Assembly: GCA_963799415.1 (NCBI GenBank)
Contig: CAWCXI010000034.1
Span: 62,001-126,000, forward strand
Direction: 5' to 3'
DNA: 64,000 nucleotides
Source of the DNA: JAMXLO01 sp963799415
GTDB lineage: Bacteria; Pseudomonadota; Alphaproteobacteria; Acetobacterales; Acetobacteraceae
The notes beneath the pieces were generated by a model. It worked only from the letters and a program-made list of their open reading frames with translations, was not told the DNA's origin and did not search any database. This document shows, piece after piece, positions 19,913 to 29,099 of the stretch (its first letter is position 1; each line of letters begins with the position of its first letter). The position numbers and the translations under genes were made by a program.

Positions 19913-20557
19913 TTGCGACCGCCCAGGAACGACCGCCAACGGCCACCACGCCGCCGCGGTTTTGATGACGACAACTTTTACGGCAGCGCGCCGCCGCCAA
20001 TGCCGTTTCCCTCGTTTGCCTCCAGCGCGGCAGGACCGGAGTCGGAGGCGACGGTCAAGTGGTTCAACGCCGAGAAGGGTTACGGTTTTGTGGCATTGAG
20101 CGACGGGTCAGGCGACGTTTTCCTGCACGTCAACACGTTGCAGGCCGCCGGCGTCCAAACCGTCAGCCCTGGAGCCACGCTCCGGATCCGCGTCGGTCAG
20201 GGGCAGAAAGGGAAACAGGTCGATCAGGTGGTGTCGGTCGATGAGAGCACCGCGGCCGCGACTCCCGCGCGCCGGCCGGGCGGCTTCCAGCAGCGCCCGC
20301 AGCGCAGCTTTGAGGGAGGCCCGCGACGGCAGGTCGATCTCAGCACCGCCGTCGAGATGATGGGCACGGTGAAGTGGTACAACCCCGACAAGGGGTTCGG
20401 CTTCATCACTCCGCAGTCGGGTGGCAAGGACGTGTTCGTCCACGCGACGGTGTTGGAGCGCGCCGGCCTTGCTCCGTTGCAGGAGGGCCAATCGGTGCGG
20501 ATGGGCGTCGTGCAGGGCGCAAAGGGGCCGGAAGCCGGAACGATCAGCGTGGACTGA
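19913..20557 (+). CDS. double cold-shock-domain protein
   Basis: Two complete cold-shock domains: ATVKWFNAEKGYGFVAL (about 45-61) with DVFLHVNTL, and GTVKWYNPDKGFGFITP (about 149-165) with DVFVHATVLERAG. They are joined by a basic, Gln/Pro/Arg-rich linker, and a basic tail precedes domain 1. The likely start is TTG 19913 after GAGGGGA (214 residues); no ATG fits. CSD proteins bind single-stranded RNA/DNA and melt RNA structure; two-domain forms are common in alphaproteobacteria. The stop abuts the stop of the oppositely oriented asparagine-synthase gene with no intergenic base. Confidence 0.88.
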   Translation: MRPPRNDRQRPPRRRGFDDDNFYGSAPPPMPFPSFASSAAGPESEATVKWFNAEKGYGFVALSDGSGDVFLHVNTLQAAGVQTVSPGATLRIRVGQGQKGKQVDQVVSVDESTAAATPARRPGGFQQRPQRSFEGGPRRQVDLSTAVEMMGTVKWYNPDKGFGFITPQSGGKDVFVHATVLERAGLAPLQEGQSVRMGVVQGAKGPEAGTISVD

Positions 20558-22387
20558 TCAAACCGTCGCGAGCGTCTCGAAGACATCGCCCGCCGGGCGC
20601 AAGGCGAGAATGTGTCGCCGATGCCATAGCGCGTAGAACAGCAGCTTCCAGCATGCGACGCTTTGCCGCCGACGCCTGATGTGGTTGAACAGCAACCGCA
20701 CCTTTGCGGGGTCAGCGATTTCCGCCACGCCGGGCTGGGCCGCAACCAGAGGCCCAAGCCGTGACCCCTGCCCCTTGATCCAATCGCCGATTGGCATGGC
20801 AAAGCGCTGCCTTGGAGCGAACGGCTGTGCCACCGGCAGGTATTTCTCCAGCCATTTGCGCAGTATCCATTTGCTCAACCCATCGCGCAGCTTCATCCCA
20901 TCCGGCAGCCGAAACGCTGCCTTCGCCACGCCCGGATCAAGGAACGGCGTGCGTCCCTCCACCGTATGCGCCATCAGGCAGCGATCCAGCTTCAACAACA
21001 CTCCGTGTGGCATCCAATCTGCCATGTCCGTGGCCTGTGCGGCTGCCAGTCGCGAACGGCCGCCGTCTGATGCCTCGGCCTCCGCAGCAACGATACCGTC
21101 GCGCCAGGACGACGGGCGCGTGCGCAGCACATCTACGCGGTCAAAGCTGCCGCGCGCCCACATCGCGCGCCCGCCCCGCCACCACGGCCTCATTGCGCTT
21201 TGGTAGCGAGGATAACCGGCAAAGATTTCGTCACCTCCCTCGCCGCTCAGCACCACCTTCACATCCTGTTGCGCGCGCTGCGCCAGGAACCAGGTCGGGA
21301 TGATCGCGTGGTCAGCCACAGGATCGTCCATGCAGCCGACGATTTCCGGCAGATGACGCCAGACCATCTGCTCGCTGATCTCGATCGTTTCGTGCCTGGC
21401 GCCAAGCGCTTTTGCCACAGTGGCGGCATGTTCGCGACAATCCGCCGCGCCCGGCGCATCGAAGCCCGCGGTGAAGGCCAGCACTGGCTGGTTGCTCAGC
21501 CGCGCCATCAGCGCAAGCAGCGTCGAGCTGTCGATGCCGCCGGAGAGAAACATGCCGTACGGCACGTCGCTGCGCTGGTGCAGATCGACACTCTCCTCGA
21601 GCGCATGATCCAGACGCAGCAGGGCTGCGTCCTCATCGATGTCTTCCGGCCCGCCCTCGGGCATGTGCGATATCCGTTGGCGGTCCAGCACGTGGCCATC
21701 GGCGCACGTCAGCGTCTCGCCTGGCAGCAGTCGCTGGATGCCCTCGAAGATGGTGTCTGTGCCGGTGGTGAACTGCAATTGCAGCAGCTCCTCGCGCGCC
21801 GCAGGCCGCACCGCACGTGACACAAGTCCGGCCTCCAGCAATGCCTGGGCCTCGGAGGCGAACGCCAACCCGCCTGCCACCTGGGCGATGTACAGCGGCT
21901 TGATGCCGAATGGATCGCGGGTCAGCGTGACCGTGCGCTGCATGCGCTCATGGATGGCGATCGCATACATGCCACGCAGATGCCGTGCGTAATCGCCGCC
22001 GTCGCGCAACCACAGGTGCAATGGTTGCTCGCAGTCGCTGTTGGTGGCGAAGTTCACCCCCGGCATCGCTGCGCGCAGTTCGCGGTAGTTGCAGATCGCG
22101 CCGTCGCAAACCAACGTCGCTGGGCCAGCGAACAGCGGCTGATCTCCGGTGGCAATATCGATGATCGATAGCCGGTTGTGCACCAGCGCGATGCGGCCGA
22201 CGACTGCGTGCCCGGTGCCGTCTGGGCCGCGATGCCGCAGGCTGTCGATCAGTCGCGACAGCGTCGCGGGATCAGGGGGCGGCGCACCGCTCGACAAATC
22301 AATCCAGCAATGCCGCTCATCGGACGGAAATGTCCCTTCGATCAGTTCGCCGCTTCGCGCCCCATATGAGGGAAGCCTGATCGTCAC
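20558..22387 (-). CDS. asparagine-synthase-like amidotransferase with degenerate glutaminase domain
   Basis: About 600 residues. The C-terminal synthetase domain looks intact (SGGIDSSTLLALMARL, SGEGGDEIFAGYPRY). The N-terminal class II glutaminase part is odd. In this frame there is no MCGI start; the reading opens with an unrelated leader from GTG 22387. An out-of-frame ATG at 22320 encodes MSGIAGLI, so the catalytic Cys codon position reads Ser and a frame change is needed to join. The glutamine-binding FNGEIYN block reads CDGAICN (residues 94-100), losing both Asn and Glu. It may use free ammonia, be a paralog with another role, or be partly decayed or miscalled. Real asparagine synthesis is uncertain. 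Confidence 0.75.
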   Translation of the reverse strand: MTIRLPSYGARSGELIEGTFPSDERHCWIDLSSGAPPPDPATLSRLIDSLRHRGPDGTGHAVVGRIALVHNRLSIIDIATGDQPLFAGPATLVCDGAICNYRELRAAMPGVNFATNSDCEQPLHLWLRDGGDYARHLRGMYAIAIHERMQRTVTLTRDPFGIKPLYIAQVAGGLAFASEAQALLEAGLVSRAVRPAAREELLQLQFTTGTDTIFEGIQRLLPGETLTCADGHVLDRQRISHMPEGGPEDIDEDAALLRLDHALEESVDLHQRSDVPYGMFLSGGIDSSTLLALMARLSNQPVLAFTAGFDAPGAADCREHAATVAKALGARHETIEISEQMVWRHLPEIVGCMDDPVADHAIIPTWFLAQRAQQDVKVVLSGEGGDEIFAGYPRYQSAMRPWWRGGRAMWARGSFDRVDVLRTRPSSWRDGIVAAEAEASDGGRSRLAAAQATDMADWMPHGVLLKLDRCLMAHTVEGRTPFLDPGVAKAAFRLPDGMKLRDGLSKWILRKWLEKYLPVAQPFAPRQRFAMPIGDWIKGQGSRLGPLVAAQPGVAEIADPAKVRLLFNHIRRRRQSVACWKLLFYALWHRRHILALRPAGDVFETLATV

Positions 22388-22462
22388 GCCAGATGCGGCC
22401 TAAGAGACCTTCGCCCCCGGGGGACGGGCCCTCGGGAGAGTCCTCTAGGCTGAGCCATTGCC

Positions 22463-23296
22463 GTGGGTCGCCGAAACACCAATTCTTGCCGTATAACTCG
22501 TCTGGCCGCACTGCCGCGTCGCGCCGTCCTGGAGATCAAGGGGGACGATCGCGTGTCCTTTCTCCAAGGGCTGGTCTCCAACGACGTGACCGAAGCACGG
22601 CCAGGTCACGCAGTGTGGGCAGCGCTTTTGACACCGCAAGGCAAGTGGCTGGCGGACTTCTTCGTGTTTGCGGATGGCGACCGATTGTTGCTCGACTGTG
22701 AGGGTGACCAGGCGCCAGCGACGCTGCAGCGCCTGTCGCGCTATCGCCTCCGGTCCAGGGTGACACTCCGGGCAGCCGATGAACTGTCCGTTTATGTGGC
22801 CTGGGGCAGCGCACCGACCGCCCAGGCGATCGCCTCCGCTGACCCGCGCCTCCCTGAGGCGGGCTGGCGCCTATTGTCCCCGGTGCTGCTTCCAACGACC
22901 GCACTCGAAGTCGATTGGGATCGCCACAGGCTTGCTCTGGGTCTCCCGGACGGCTCACGGGACCTGGAGGTCGAGAAGACGGTCCTGTTGGAGGCGGGGT
23001 TCGACGAACTGCACGGCGTGTCCTGGACCAAAGGCTGCTACATGGGCCAGGAGCTGACCGCACGCACGAAATACCGCGGACTGGTGAAGCGCCGTCTCAT
23101 CCCGGTTGCCATCGAAGGGCCACTCCCGGCGCCCGGGACGCCGGTGACGCGGGACGGCGCAGAGGTGGGGACCATGCGATCCGGGCGGGATCAGACCGGC
23201 CTCGCGGTGTTGCGGCTCGATGCTCTCGACAGCGCCCTGAAGTGCGGCCCCGCCACGCTGGTGCCGCGGATGCCCGCCTGGATGCAGTCGCACTGA
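22463..23296 (+). CDS. ygfZ: YgfZ/GcvT-fold folate-binding protein (Fe-S cluster repair)
   Basis: 277 residues if read from GTG 22463. The conserved YgfZ signature KGCYMGQELTAR is near residue 190, with the catalytic-type Cys in KGCYMGQE, and DRVSFLQGLVSNDV is near 28-41. The protein belongs to the GcvT superfamily, binds tetrahydrofolate and supports activity of some Fe-S enzymes such as MiaB. The exact start is uncertain; the first 15 residues are not conserved and a non-ATG start nearer LAALPRRAV is possible. It diverges from the asparagine-synthase-like gene across a 75-base gap. Confidence 0.85.
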   Translation: MGRRNTNSCRITRLAALPRRAVLEIKGDDRVSFLQGLVSNDVTEARPGHAVWAALLTPQGKWLADFFVFADGDRLLLDCEGDQAPATLQRLSRYRLRSRVTLRAADELSVYVAWGSAPTAQAIASADPRLPEAGWRLLSPVLLPTTALEVDWDRHRLALGLPDGSRDLEVEKTVLLEAGFDELHGVSWTKGCYMGQELTARTKYRGLVKRRLIPVAIEGPLPAPGTPVTRDGAEVGTMRSGRDQTGLAVLRLDALDSALKCGPATLVPRMPAWMQSH

Positions 23297-23302
23297 CGCC
23301 AC

Positions 23303-24384
23303 GTGCCCATCGCCGCATCACCCTTGCGCATCGTGAATGCCATGCTGGGTCGCGGGCTCGGTGGGCTTGAGCAGGCCTTGCTCGACTATGGCGATGCGCT
23401 GAGCCGAATTCGGCCACGAAGTCCACGCAGTGATCCATCCCGACGCGGCGATCCGCCCCGCACTCGTGGCGCGCGGAGCGATATGGCACGGACTGCTGCA
23501 TCACGGCTCATGGGACCTGATCGCGGCGATACGGCTCCGCCTGCTGCTCCGGCGATTGCACGCCAACGTGTGCATCGCCCACGGCAATCGCGCCATGAGC
23601 CTGCTGCGGCAGGCCGGGGCAAACCCGCTGATCGCCGTTCTGCCAAACTACAAGATGAGGTGCCGTGGCGCTGCCGCGGTGTTCCACCCAACCCTTGACC
23701 TGAAGCGCCATGCCCAAAGTCAGGGCGTGCTGGATACCTGCCTGTACCACATCCCGAGCATGGTCGATGTGCCCCCGACACCGCCATCACGCTTTTGGCG
23801 GCAGCCACCGGTCATCGGCGCGATGGGACGCTTCGTCCCGAAGAAGGGCTTCGACATCTTCATTGCCGCGCTCGGCCAGTTGCGATCGCATGGCGTCCCG
23901 TTTCGTGCCGTCCTTGCCGGTGATGGCCCGGAACGGGCGGCGCTTGAACAACTTTCGGCGCGACATGGTCTTGCCGAAGCATTGACCTTTCCAGGCTGGG
24001 TGAACGACAAGCGGACGTTCTTTGCCGGTGTCGACGTGTTCTGCCTGCCTTCACATCACGAGCCGTTCGGTATCGTCCTGATTGAGGCAATGGCGCAGGC
24101 GATGCCGATCGTCTCGACCGACAGCGAAGGCCCGTCAGAGATCCTGCGCGATGGATCCGACGGCATGTTGGTTCCGCGCGGCAACGTCGAGCGGTTGGCG
24201 CAGGTGCTCGGTGGGTTGATCGCTGACCCGGAACGCGCGGCCCTGCTCGGGGCAGACGCCTACCGGCACGCCAGAGAGACATTCGATATGCCCTGTGTCG
24301 GAGCTCGAACTCGACGTTGCGGTGCGTCGCGTCGTGCAGGGCATGCCATTGCTGACCGCTGACGAGATCGGCGCAACCGCCTGA
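23303..24384 (+). CDS. glycosyltransferase family 4-type (GT-B), frame broken twice
   Basis: GTG 23303 opens LRIVNAMLGRGLGGLEQALLDYGDAL, the usual GT-B start. One extra T at 23409-23410 moves the frame; reading continues with AVIHPDAAIRPALVARGA, GAMGRFVPKKGFDIFIAAL near residue 170, LAGDGPERAALEQL and the donor-site block PSHHEPFGIVLIEAMAQAMP near 250. A second +1 change near 24291-24297 restores VSELELDVAVRRVVQGMP to the stop at 24384. The corrected length is about 360. It transfers an activated sugar, probably in surface glycan assembly; donor and acceptor are unknown. Confidence 0.8.
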
Positions 24385-24393
24385 GGTGACCAG

Positions 24394-24979
24394 ATGAGCG
24401 AAACGCAGGCGATCGACTGGGAAAGCCGCTATCGGGACGGCAACACCGGTTGGGAACGGCATGGCCTGAATCCCGCATTCCTCGCTTGGCGCGATTTCGG
24501 GCATTCTCGCGCCGTGCCGCATCCTGATCCCCGGTGGCGGGCGCAGTCTGGAGCCGCTGGCGCTTGCCGAGGCTGGCTTCGACGTCACGGTGGTGGACGC
24601 AGCGCCAAGCGCGGTCGCAGCGCAGCGCTCGCTTTTCGAAAGGCTGACACTTCCGGCGCGGGCTGAGCACGCCAACCTGTTCGACTGGGAGCCGGACCGG
24701 CCATTCGATGCCATCTATGACCAGACCTGTCTTTGCGCACTTTCGCCGGGTCTATGGCCTGGCTACACTCGGCGGCTGCACCGTTGGCTGCGTCTGGACG
24801 GATCGCTGTTCATCCTGTTTATGCAAAGCGACCGGCCGAATGGGCCGCCGTTCCATTGCGATGTCGACGCCATGCGCCGGCTGTTCGCTACGCCGGCATG
24901 GCGCTGGAGCGAGCCCCTCGAACGGGTCGAGCACCCGTCCGGCCTGGTCGAGCAGCCGGCTTTGCTTCGACGGCTCTGA
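24394..24979 (+). CDS. TPMT-family SAM methyltransferase (frame broken once)
   Basis: ATG 24394, 9 bases after the glycosyltransferase stop. MSETQAIDWESRYRDGNTGW followed by an aromatic-rich start is typical of thiopurine methyltransferase-family proteins. The frame moves by +1 at the T-run 24495-24497 and then gives CRILIPGGGRSLEPLALAEAG (SAM loop), VTVVDAAPSAV and FDAIYDQTCLCALSP. The corrected size is about 194 residues. The family methylates sulfur, selenium, tellurium or small thiols and halides; the substrate is unknown. Confidence 0.8.
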
Positions 24980-25245
24980 CGAGCCCTCACAGGCGTACGG
25001 ACCCGTAGGTTCGGTTGGCGCGCATGGCTCTAACGGAGACTTTACGTTTGCCTGACGGGACCTTATAGCCAACAACGTCAACCTTTGGTTGACGGTGCCC
25101 TGTTACCACACCGCGCCTTGCTGGCGCTAAAATGACGACAGAAGATCACTTGTCGTGAGGTCTTGAACCATTTGTTAGGGGTACAAAGGATCGAATTGCT
25201 CGCCAATGGGACAACGGGGATACGTGCCCCCGGTGGGTGGTAATA

Positions 25246-26130
25246 GTGGACCGGCTTACGAGTATGACCGTATTCGCCAGGGTAGCGAGCACCCGTAGTT
25301 TCTCGGGGGCGGCCCGCGAACTCGGGATTTCCCAGGCGACTGCCAGCAAGCATGTGCAGACCCTGGAGGACTGGCTTGGCGTTCGGCTGTTGCACCGCAC
25401 GACACGGCGCGTTGCACTGACCGATGTCGGTGACAGCTTCTTCGTCCAGTGCACGCGGATCCTCGAGGAAATGGAGACGGCACGCTCCTCGGCCAAGCCG
25501 GAAGCTCCGGTGCGTGGCAACATGCGCATAACCGCGCCGGTTGTATTCGGCAGCACGCGGCTCGGTCCTCTCGTCGTCGATTTCATGCACCGGCATCCGG
25601 ACCTGTCGCTGAACGTCGAGTTGTCAGATCGCTCAGTCGATTTGATCGAGGAAGGCTACGATCTCGCAATTCGCACCAGCCCGACCACCGGCACCGGCCT
25701 CATCGCCTGGCCGCTGATGCCACTCGCCTATGTGCTCTGTGCGGCGCCGTCCTATCTCGCCCGCCATGGCGTGCCCTCCACGCCCACGGAACTCAGCACG
25801 CATCACTGCATCACCGGCAACAACTCAGCCGGCGTGAGCTGGAGTTTCGATGGACCGGACGGGCAAACCGAGGTGCCGATCTATGGCAGGTTGCAGGTCA
25901 ACAACGCCATGATGCGATGCGATGTCGCGCGCGCTGGTGCAGGGATCCTGCTTTGCGCGCAGTATCTGGTAGAAAATGATTTCGCCAACGACCGGCTCGT
26001 CAGGCTGCTGCCGAACCACAAGCCGGCGGGCGGCACGTTGCATGCCGTCAGCCCAGCCTACCGCGCCGGTTCGCCCAAGGTCCGCAGTCTGGTCAGCCAT
26101 CTCACAAATCAGCTCAACGCTGCCGGATAA
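25246..26130 (+). CDS. LysR-family transcriptional regulator
   Basis: 294 residues. Start GTG 25246 gives MDRLTSMTVFARVAS, the standard opening, with GGTGGG upstream; an extra GTG nine bases earlier is possible. The winged helix spans residues 1-60 (GAARELGISQATASKHVQTLE). The periplasmic-binding-like effector domain spans about 90-290 (GNMRITAPVVFG, YDLAIRTSPTTGTGLIAWPL). It belongs to the CrgA/AaeR-like branch that often represses or activates a neighbouring oxidoreductase gene. No divergent target is next to it: a 266-base gap separates it from the methyltransferase upstream, and rnhB follows. Confidence 0.88.
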   Translation: MDRLTSMTVFARVASTRSFSGAARELGISQATASKHVQTLEDWLGVRLLHRTTRRVALTDVGDSFFVQCTRILEEMETARSSAKPEAPVRGNMRITAPVVFGSTRLGPLVVDFMHRHPDLSLNVELSDRSVDLIEEGYDLAIRTSPTTGTGLIAWPLMPLAYVLCAAPSYLARHGVPSTPTELSTHHCITGNNSAGVSWSFDGPDGQTEVPIYGRLQVNNAMMRCDVARAGAGILLCAQYLVENDFANDRLVRLLPNHKPAGGTLHAVSPAYRAGSPKVRSLVSHLTNQLNAAG

Positions 26131-26169
26131 CGATTGGCTCAACTCCCTGGCGCTTGTTAATCAGGGTGC

Positions 26170-26820
26170 GTGCCGAACTTTTTGCTGGAAAAGCGTGCCG
26201 GTGGGCGGGTCGCGGGAGTGGACGAGGTAGGGCGCGGCCCGCTCGCCGGCCCGGTCGTCGCCGCCGCAGTAGTATTTCCGACCGGCGTGCCGCGCCGGCT
26301 GGCCGCGCTGCTCGATGATTCGAAGAAGCTGACACCCGAACAGCGGCTGACTGCATTCCAGGCGCTGCGTTTGTCTGGCCGTGCCGAAATCGCCGTCGGG
26401 GCAGCGTCCGTGGCGGAAATCGAGCGTCTGAACATCCTGCGTGCCGCATTGCTGGCGATGTGCCGCGCAGTCGCCCGCCTCCCATCTGCGCCTGATCTTG
26501 TCCTGGTTGATGGTAACCAGCCTCCCCCGCTGCCCTGCGCCGTGCAATGCGTTGTCGGCGGTGACGGGCGTTCGCTGTCGATCGCCGCCGCCTCGATCGT
26601 TGCCAAAGTTCTGCGCGACCGGGCGATGTCCCGGCTGGCGGTGCGCTTCCCGGACTATGGCTGGGGCAGCAACGTCGGCTACGCGACCGAATTCCATGTG
26701 GCGGCGCTGCGCCGGCTGGGGCCGACCCGTCATCATCGGCCGAGCTTTGGCACGGTGAGCCAGCTCGCGCTGGAACTCGGCATGTCCGAAGCCTCTGCTC
26801 AGCGCACCCTCTCGATCTGA
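26170..26820 (+). CDS. rnhB: ribonuclease HII
   Basis: 216 residues from GTG 26170. The type 2 RNase H active site is visible: GVDEVGRGPLAGPVVAAAV (Asp and Glu near 18-19), LVDGNQPPPLP (Asp near 113), and AAASIVAKVLRDR (about 136-148). It removes RNA from RNA-DNA hybrids and single ribonucleotides from DNA. It directly precedes the ccrM-type gene, an arrangement seen in many alphaproteobacteria. The length is normal and the frame is intact. Confidence 0.93.
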   Translation: MPNFLLEKRAGGRVAGVDEVGRGPLAGPVVAAAVVFPTGVPRRLAALLDDSKKLTPEQRLTAFQALRLSGRAEIAVGAASVAEIERLNILRAALLAMCRAVARLPSAPDLVLVDGNQPPPLPCAVQCVVGGDGRSLSIAAASIVAKVLRDRAMSRLAVRFPDYGWGSNVGYATEFHVAALRRLGPTRHHRPSFGTVSQLALELGMSEASAQRTLSI

Positions 26821-26908
26821 CCGATTGACGCGGCTGCGGGCAGGCCGCCACGATGTAACCGCCGCTCAGTCTCGCGGCCCCGCCGCAACCCCGTCACACG
26901 GAAGCACC

Positions 26909-27995
26909 GTGGAAGTCGTCCGCGAATTGCCGCTCGATCAGGTCATGCTTGGAGACTGCGTGCAGCTCATGCGCATGCTGCCGCCGGCCTCGGTGCATTG
27001 CGTGTTCGCCGATCCGCCCTACAACCTACAGCTCCGGGGTGAACTGCGCCGGCCGGACGATAGCCTGGTCGACGGTGTGGACGAGGAATGGGACCGGTTC
27101 GCCGACTTCGCCACCTATGACGCGTTCACCCTTGAGTGGCTCACCGAATGCCGCCGGCTGCTGCGCAAGGACGGCACGCTGTGGGTGATCGGCGCCTATC
27201 ACAACATCTTCCGCATCGGCGCCGCGTTGCAGGACCTGGGGTTCTGGGTGCTGAACGACGTGATCTGGCGCAAGGCCAATCCGATGCCGAATTTCCGTGG
27301 CCGGCGTTTCACCAATGCCCACGAGACACTGATTTGGGCGGCTCGCGGCCGAGAACTCGCGCCACCGGTTCAACTACGCGGCGATGAAGGCGCTGAACGA
27401 CGACATCCAGATGCGCAGCGACTGGTTTCTGCCGCTATGCACCGGGCCGGAACGTCTGCGCAACCAGCACGGGCTGAAGCTGCATCCGACCCAGAAACCC
27501 GAGGCGCTGCTGCACCGCGTGCTCCTGGCCAGCACAGCACCCGGCGACATAGTGCTCGATCCGTTCATCGGCACCGGCACGACGGGTGTGGTTGCGAAGC
27601 GGCTGCATCGACACTTCATCGGCATCGAGCGGCATCCCGCCTACGCAGAGGCCGCGATTGGCAGGGTCCGGGCAACGCGGCCCGTGCCGGAGGAAGGATT
27701 GTCGGGCGCCATATCGAAGCGTGATGTGCCGCGGGTGCCGTTTGGCAGTTTGGTTGAGCGGGGACTGCTGCCGCCTGGAACCAAATTGTTCGATCGAATG
27801 CGCCGGATCAGTGCCGTTGTGGCTGCCGACGGGTCGGTGGTGGCTGGTGCGGTACGAGGCTCGATCCACAAGGTGGGGGCAACGGTCCAGAACGCTCCGG
27901 CCTGCAATGGCTGGACTTTCTGGCACTTCGAACGGGACGGACGACTGATGCCGCTCGACGTGCTGCGGGATCCCGAGCCCACGACGAAGCCATGA
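26909..27995 (+). CDS. ccrM: adenine-N6 DNA methyltransferase, CcrM type (GANTC), frame broken once
   Basis: GTG 26909 (after GGAAG) gives about 361 residues, close to the family length; a TTG at 26825 would add 28 unconserved residues. Beta-class layout: catalytic ADPPYNLQL near residue 31, later the SAM motif DPFIGTGTTGVVAKRLHR. One extra G at 27347-27348 shifts the frame inside WAARAENSRHRFNYAAMK. The roughly 80-residue C-terminal extension with WTFWHFERDG is diagnostic of CcrM-type DNA-binding domains. It methylates GANTC and controls the cell cycle in alphaproteobacteria, where it is usually essential. Essentiality is one reason to read the break as sequence error. Confidence 0.88.
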
Positions 27996-28019
27996 CGCCG
28001 GCGGGCTCCGCCTGCGTCC

Positions 28020-28754
28020 CTACGGCCACAGAAGATAAGTGCGAATTTGCTCACCAGGATTGCGCAAATCCACGGCTGCAGGAGTCTCAAACAGCAGTTT
28101 CATATCCGCATTGAAAGGAGGCTGATCGAGGAACAGTGCTGAGTCCAGCCATATGCGGGTGTCCACGCCATGAGAGATATCGCGATTCGGTATGCACCTA
28201 GCTGCCGGACCTGGTTGATGATCCGTGTAAACCACGTACCGGAATTGCCGAAGCTTCGGCATGACCTCGAGTATCTCGCCGTTGGACAGGTGCTGAAATA
28301 CTTCGCGGATGAGGCAGAGCTCGCCTTCCGGCAATTGATCCTTGATGATATCAAGGCATGCAAAGGTGACCTTGTCGCTGCGGTGCTTGGCTACGTTCTC
28401 GCGCACCAGCGATTTGACGATATCGATGCCCACATATGAGATTTCGTCGTTGAGAAACTGGCGGGCGACTCGAAAATCCCCGCAACCAAGATCGACGACA
28501 GAGCTTATGTTCCGTTCAGCTATGAAAGCCCCGATACCCTGTGCATAGATGCAAGCGGCGTTGCCGTCCGAACCCGGCCCCGAATAGAATTCGCCTTGTT
28601 CGCCGCCCCACAAGCTTTGATTGTAAACGCTCTCGAACACCTCGCTCACCGGGTGACGGGCGTTGCGCGCCCACCGCATCTCCCGCTTGATGCGACGCGA
28701 CGCGCGTCTGATTGGCCACGGCGTGTAAGCCTTGACCACGTCCAACACCCCCAT
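28020..28754 (-). CDS. class I SAM-dependent methyltransferase
   Basis: 244 residues, ATG 28754 after AGGAGG. SAM loop SVVDLGCGDFRVARQFL (near 85-101), the acidic end of the second strand YVGIDIVKSLV, and motif FACLDIIKDQLPEGELCLIR (near 130-150). The 40-residue basic N-terminus WPIRRASRRIKREMRWARN is unusual and may be membrane- or surface-binding. It lies at the edge of a surface-glycan patch (GH16, flippase), so glycan or lipid methylation is plausible but not shown. Confidence 0.82.
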   Translation of the reverse strand: MGVLDVVKAYTPWPIRRASRRIKREMRWARNARHPVSEVFESVYNQSLWGGEQGEFYSGPGSDGNAACIYAQGIGAFIAERNISSVVDLGCGDFRVARQFLNDEISYVGIDIVKSLVRENVAKHRSDKVTFACLDIIKDQLPEGELCLIREVFQHLSNGEILEVMPKLRQFRYVVYTDHQPGPAARCIPNRDISHGVDTRIWLDSALFLDQPPFNADMKLLFETPAAVDLRNPGEQIRTYLLWP

Positions 28755-29099
28755 CGACTTGCCTCCTGCTTGCTTGATGCTGACTGACCGGCCCGGCCCC
28801 TCGGAACGAGGTCAGACTGGAAGACTTAGCTGGGACATCACCGTAACGACCACTAAACTTCGTGTAAGTCGGGGGTGAGATATGCTTTGCGAAAGTTTCC
28901 TTGACCGGGTCAGGGTTTGTCGTGCTCCAGGCCTCAGCGCGGAGGCAACCATGAGGAGTATCCCGAGATCGGATGTTTCCCTCGAAAGCGCCAGCGTGGT
29001 GTTGTGGAGGCGAGCCGCAGGATCGTGCACCAGGACAAAGTTGACGAGTGAGCCGAACGCGCAAATCGGCTTGGCGCCAGGTCCATATCCGCAGTGCCT
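28755..29099. other. 345-base interval without a confident gene
   Basis: After the ribosome site of the methyltransferase gene (28755-28765 region) there is no reading frame with recognisable protein features on either strand. Base composition is more even than in the flanks. Short overlapping frames of 60-100 codons exist but show no conserved motif or ribosome site. It may hold the promoter of the methyltransferase gene. Confidence 0.4.
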
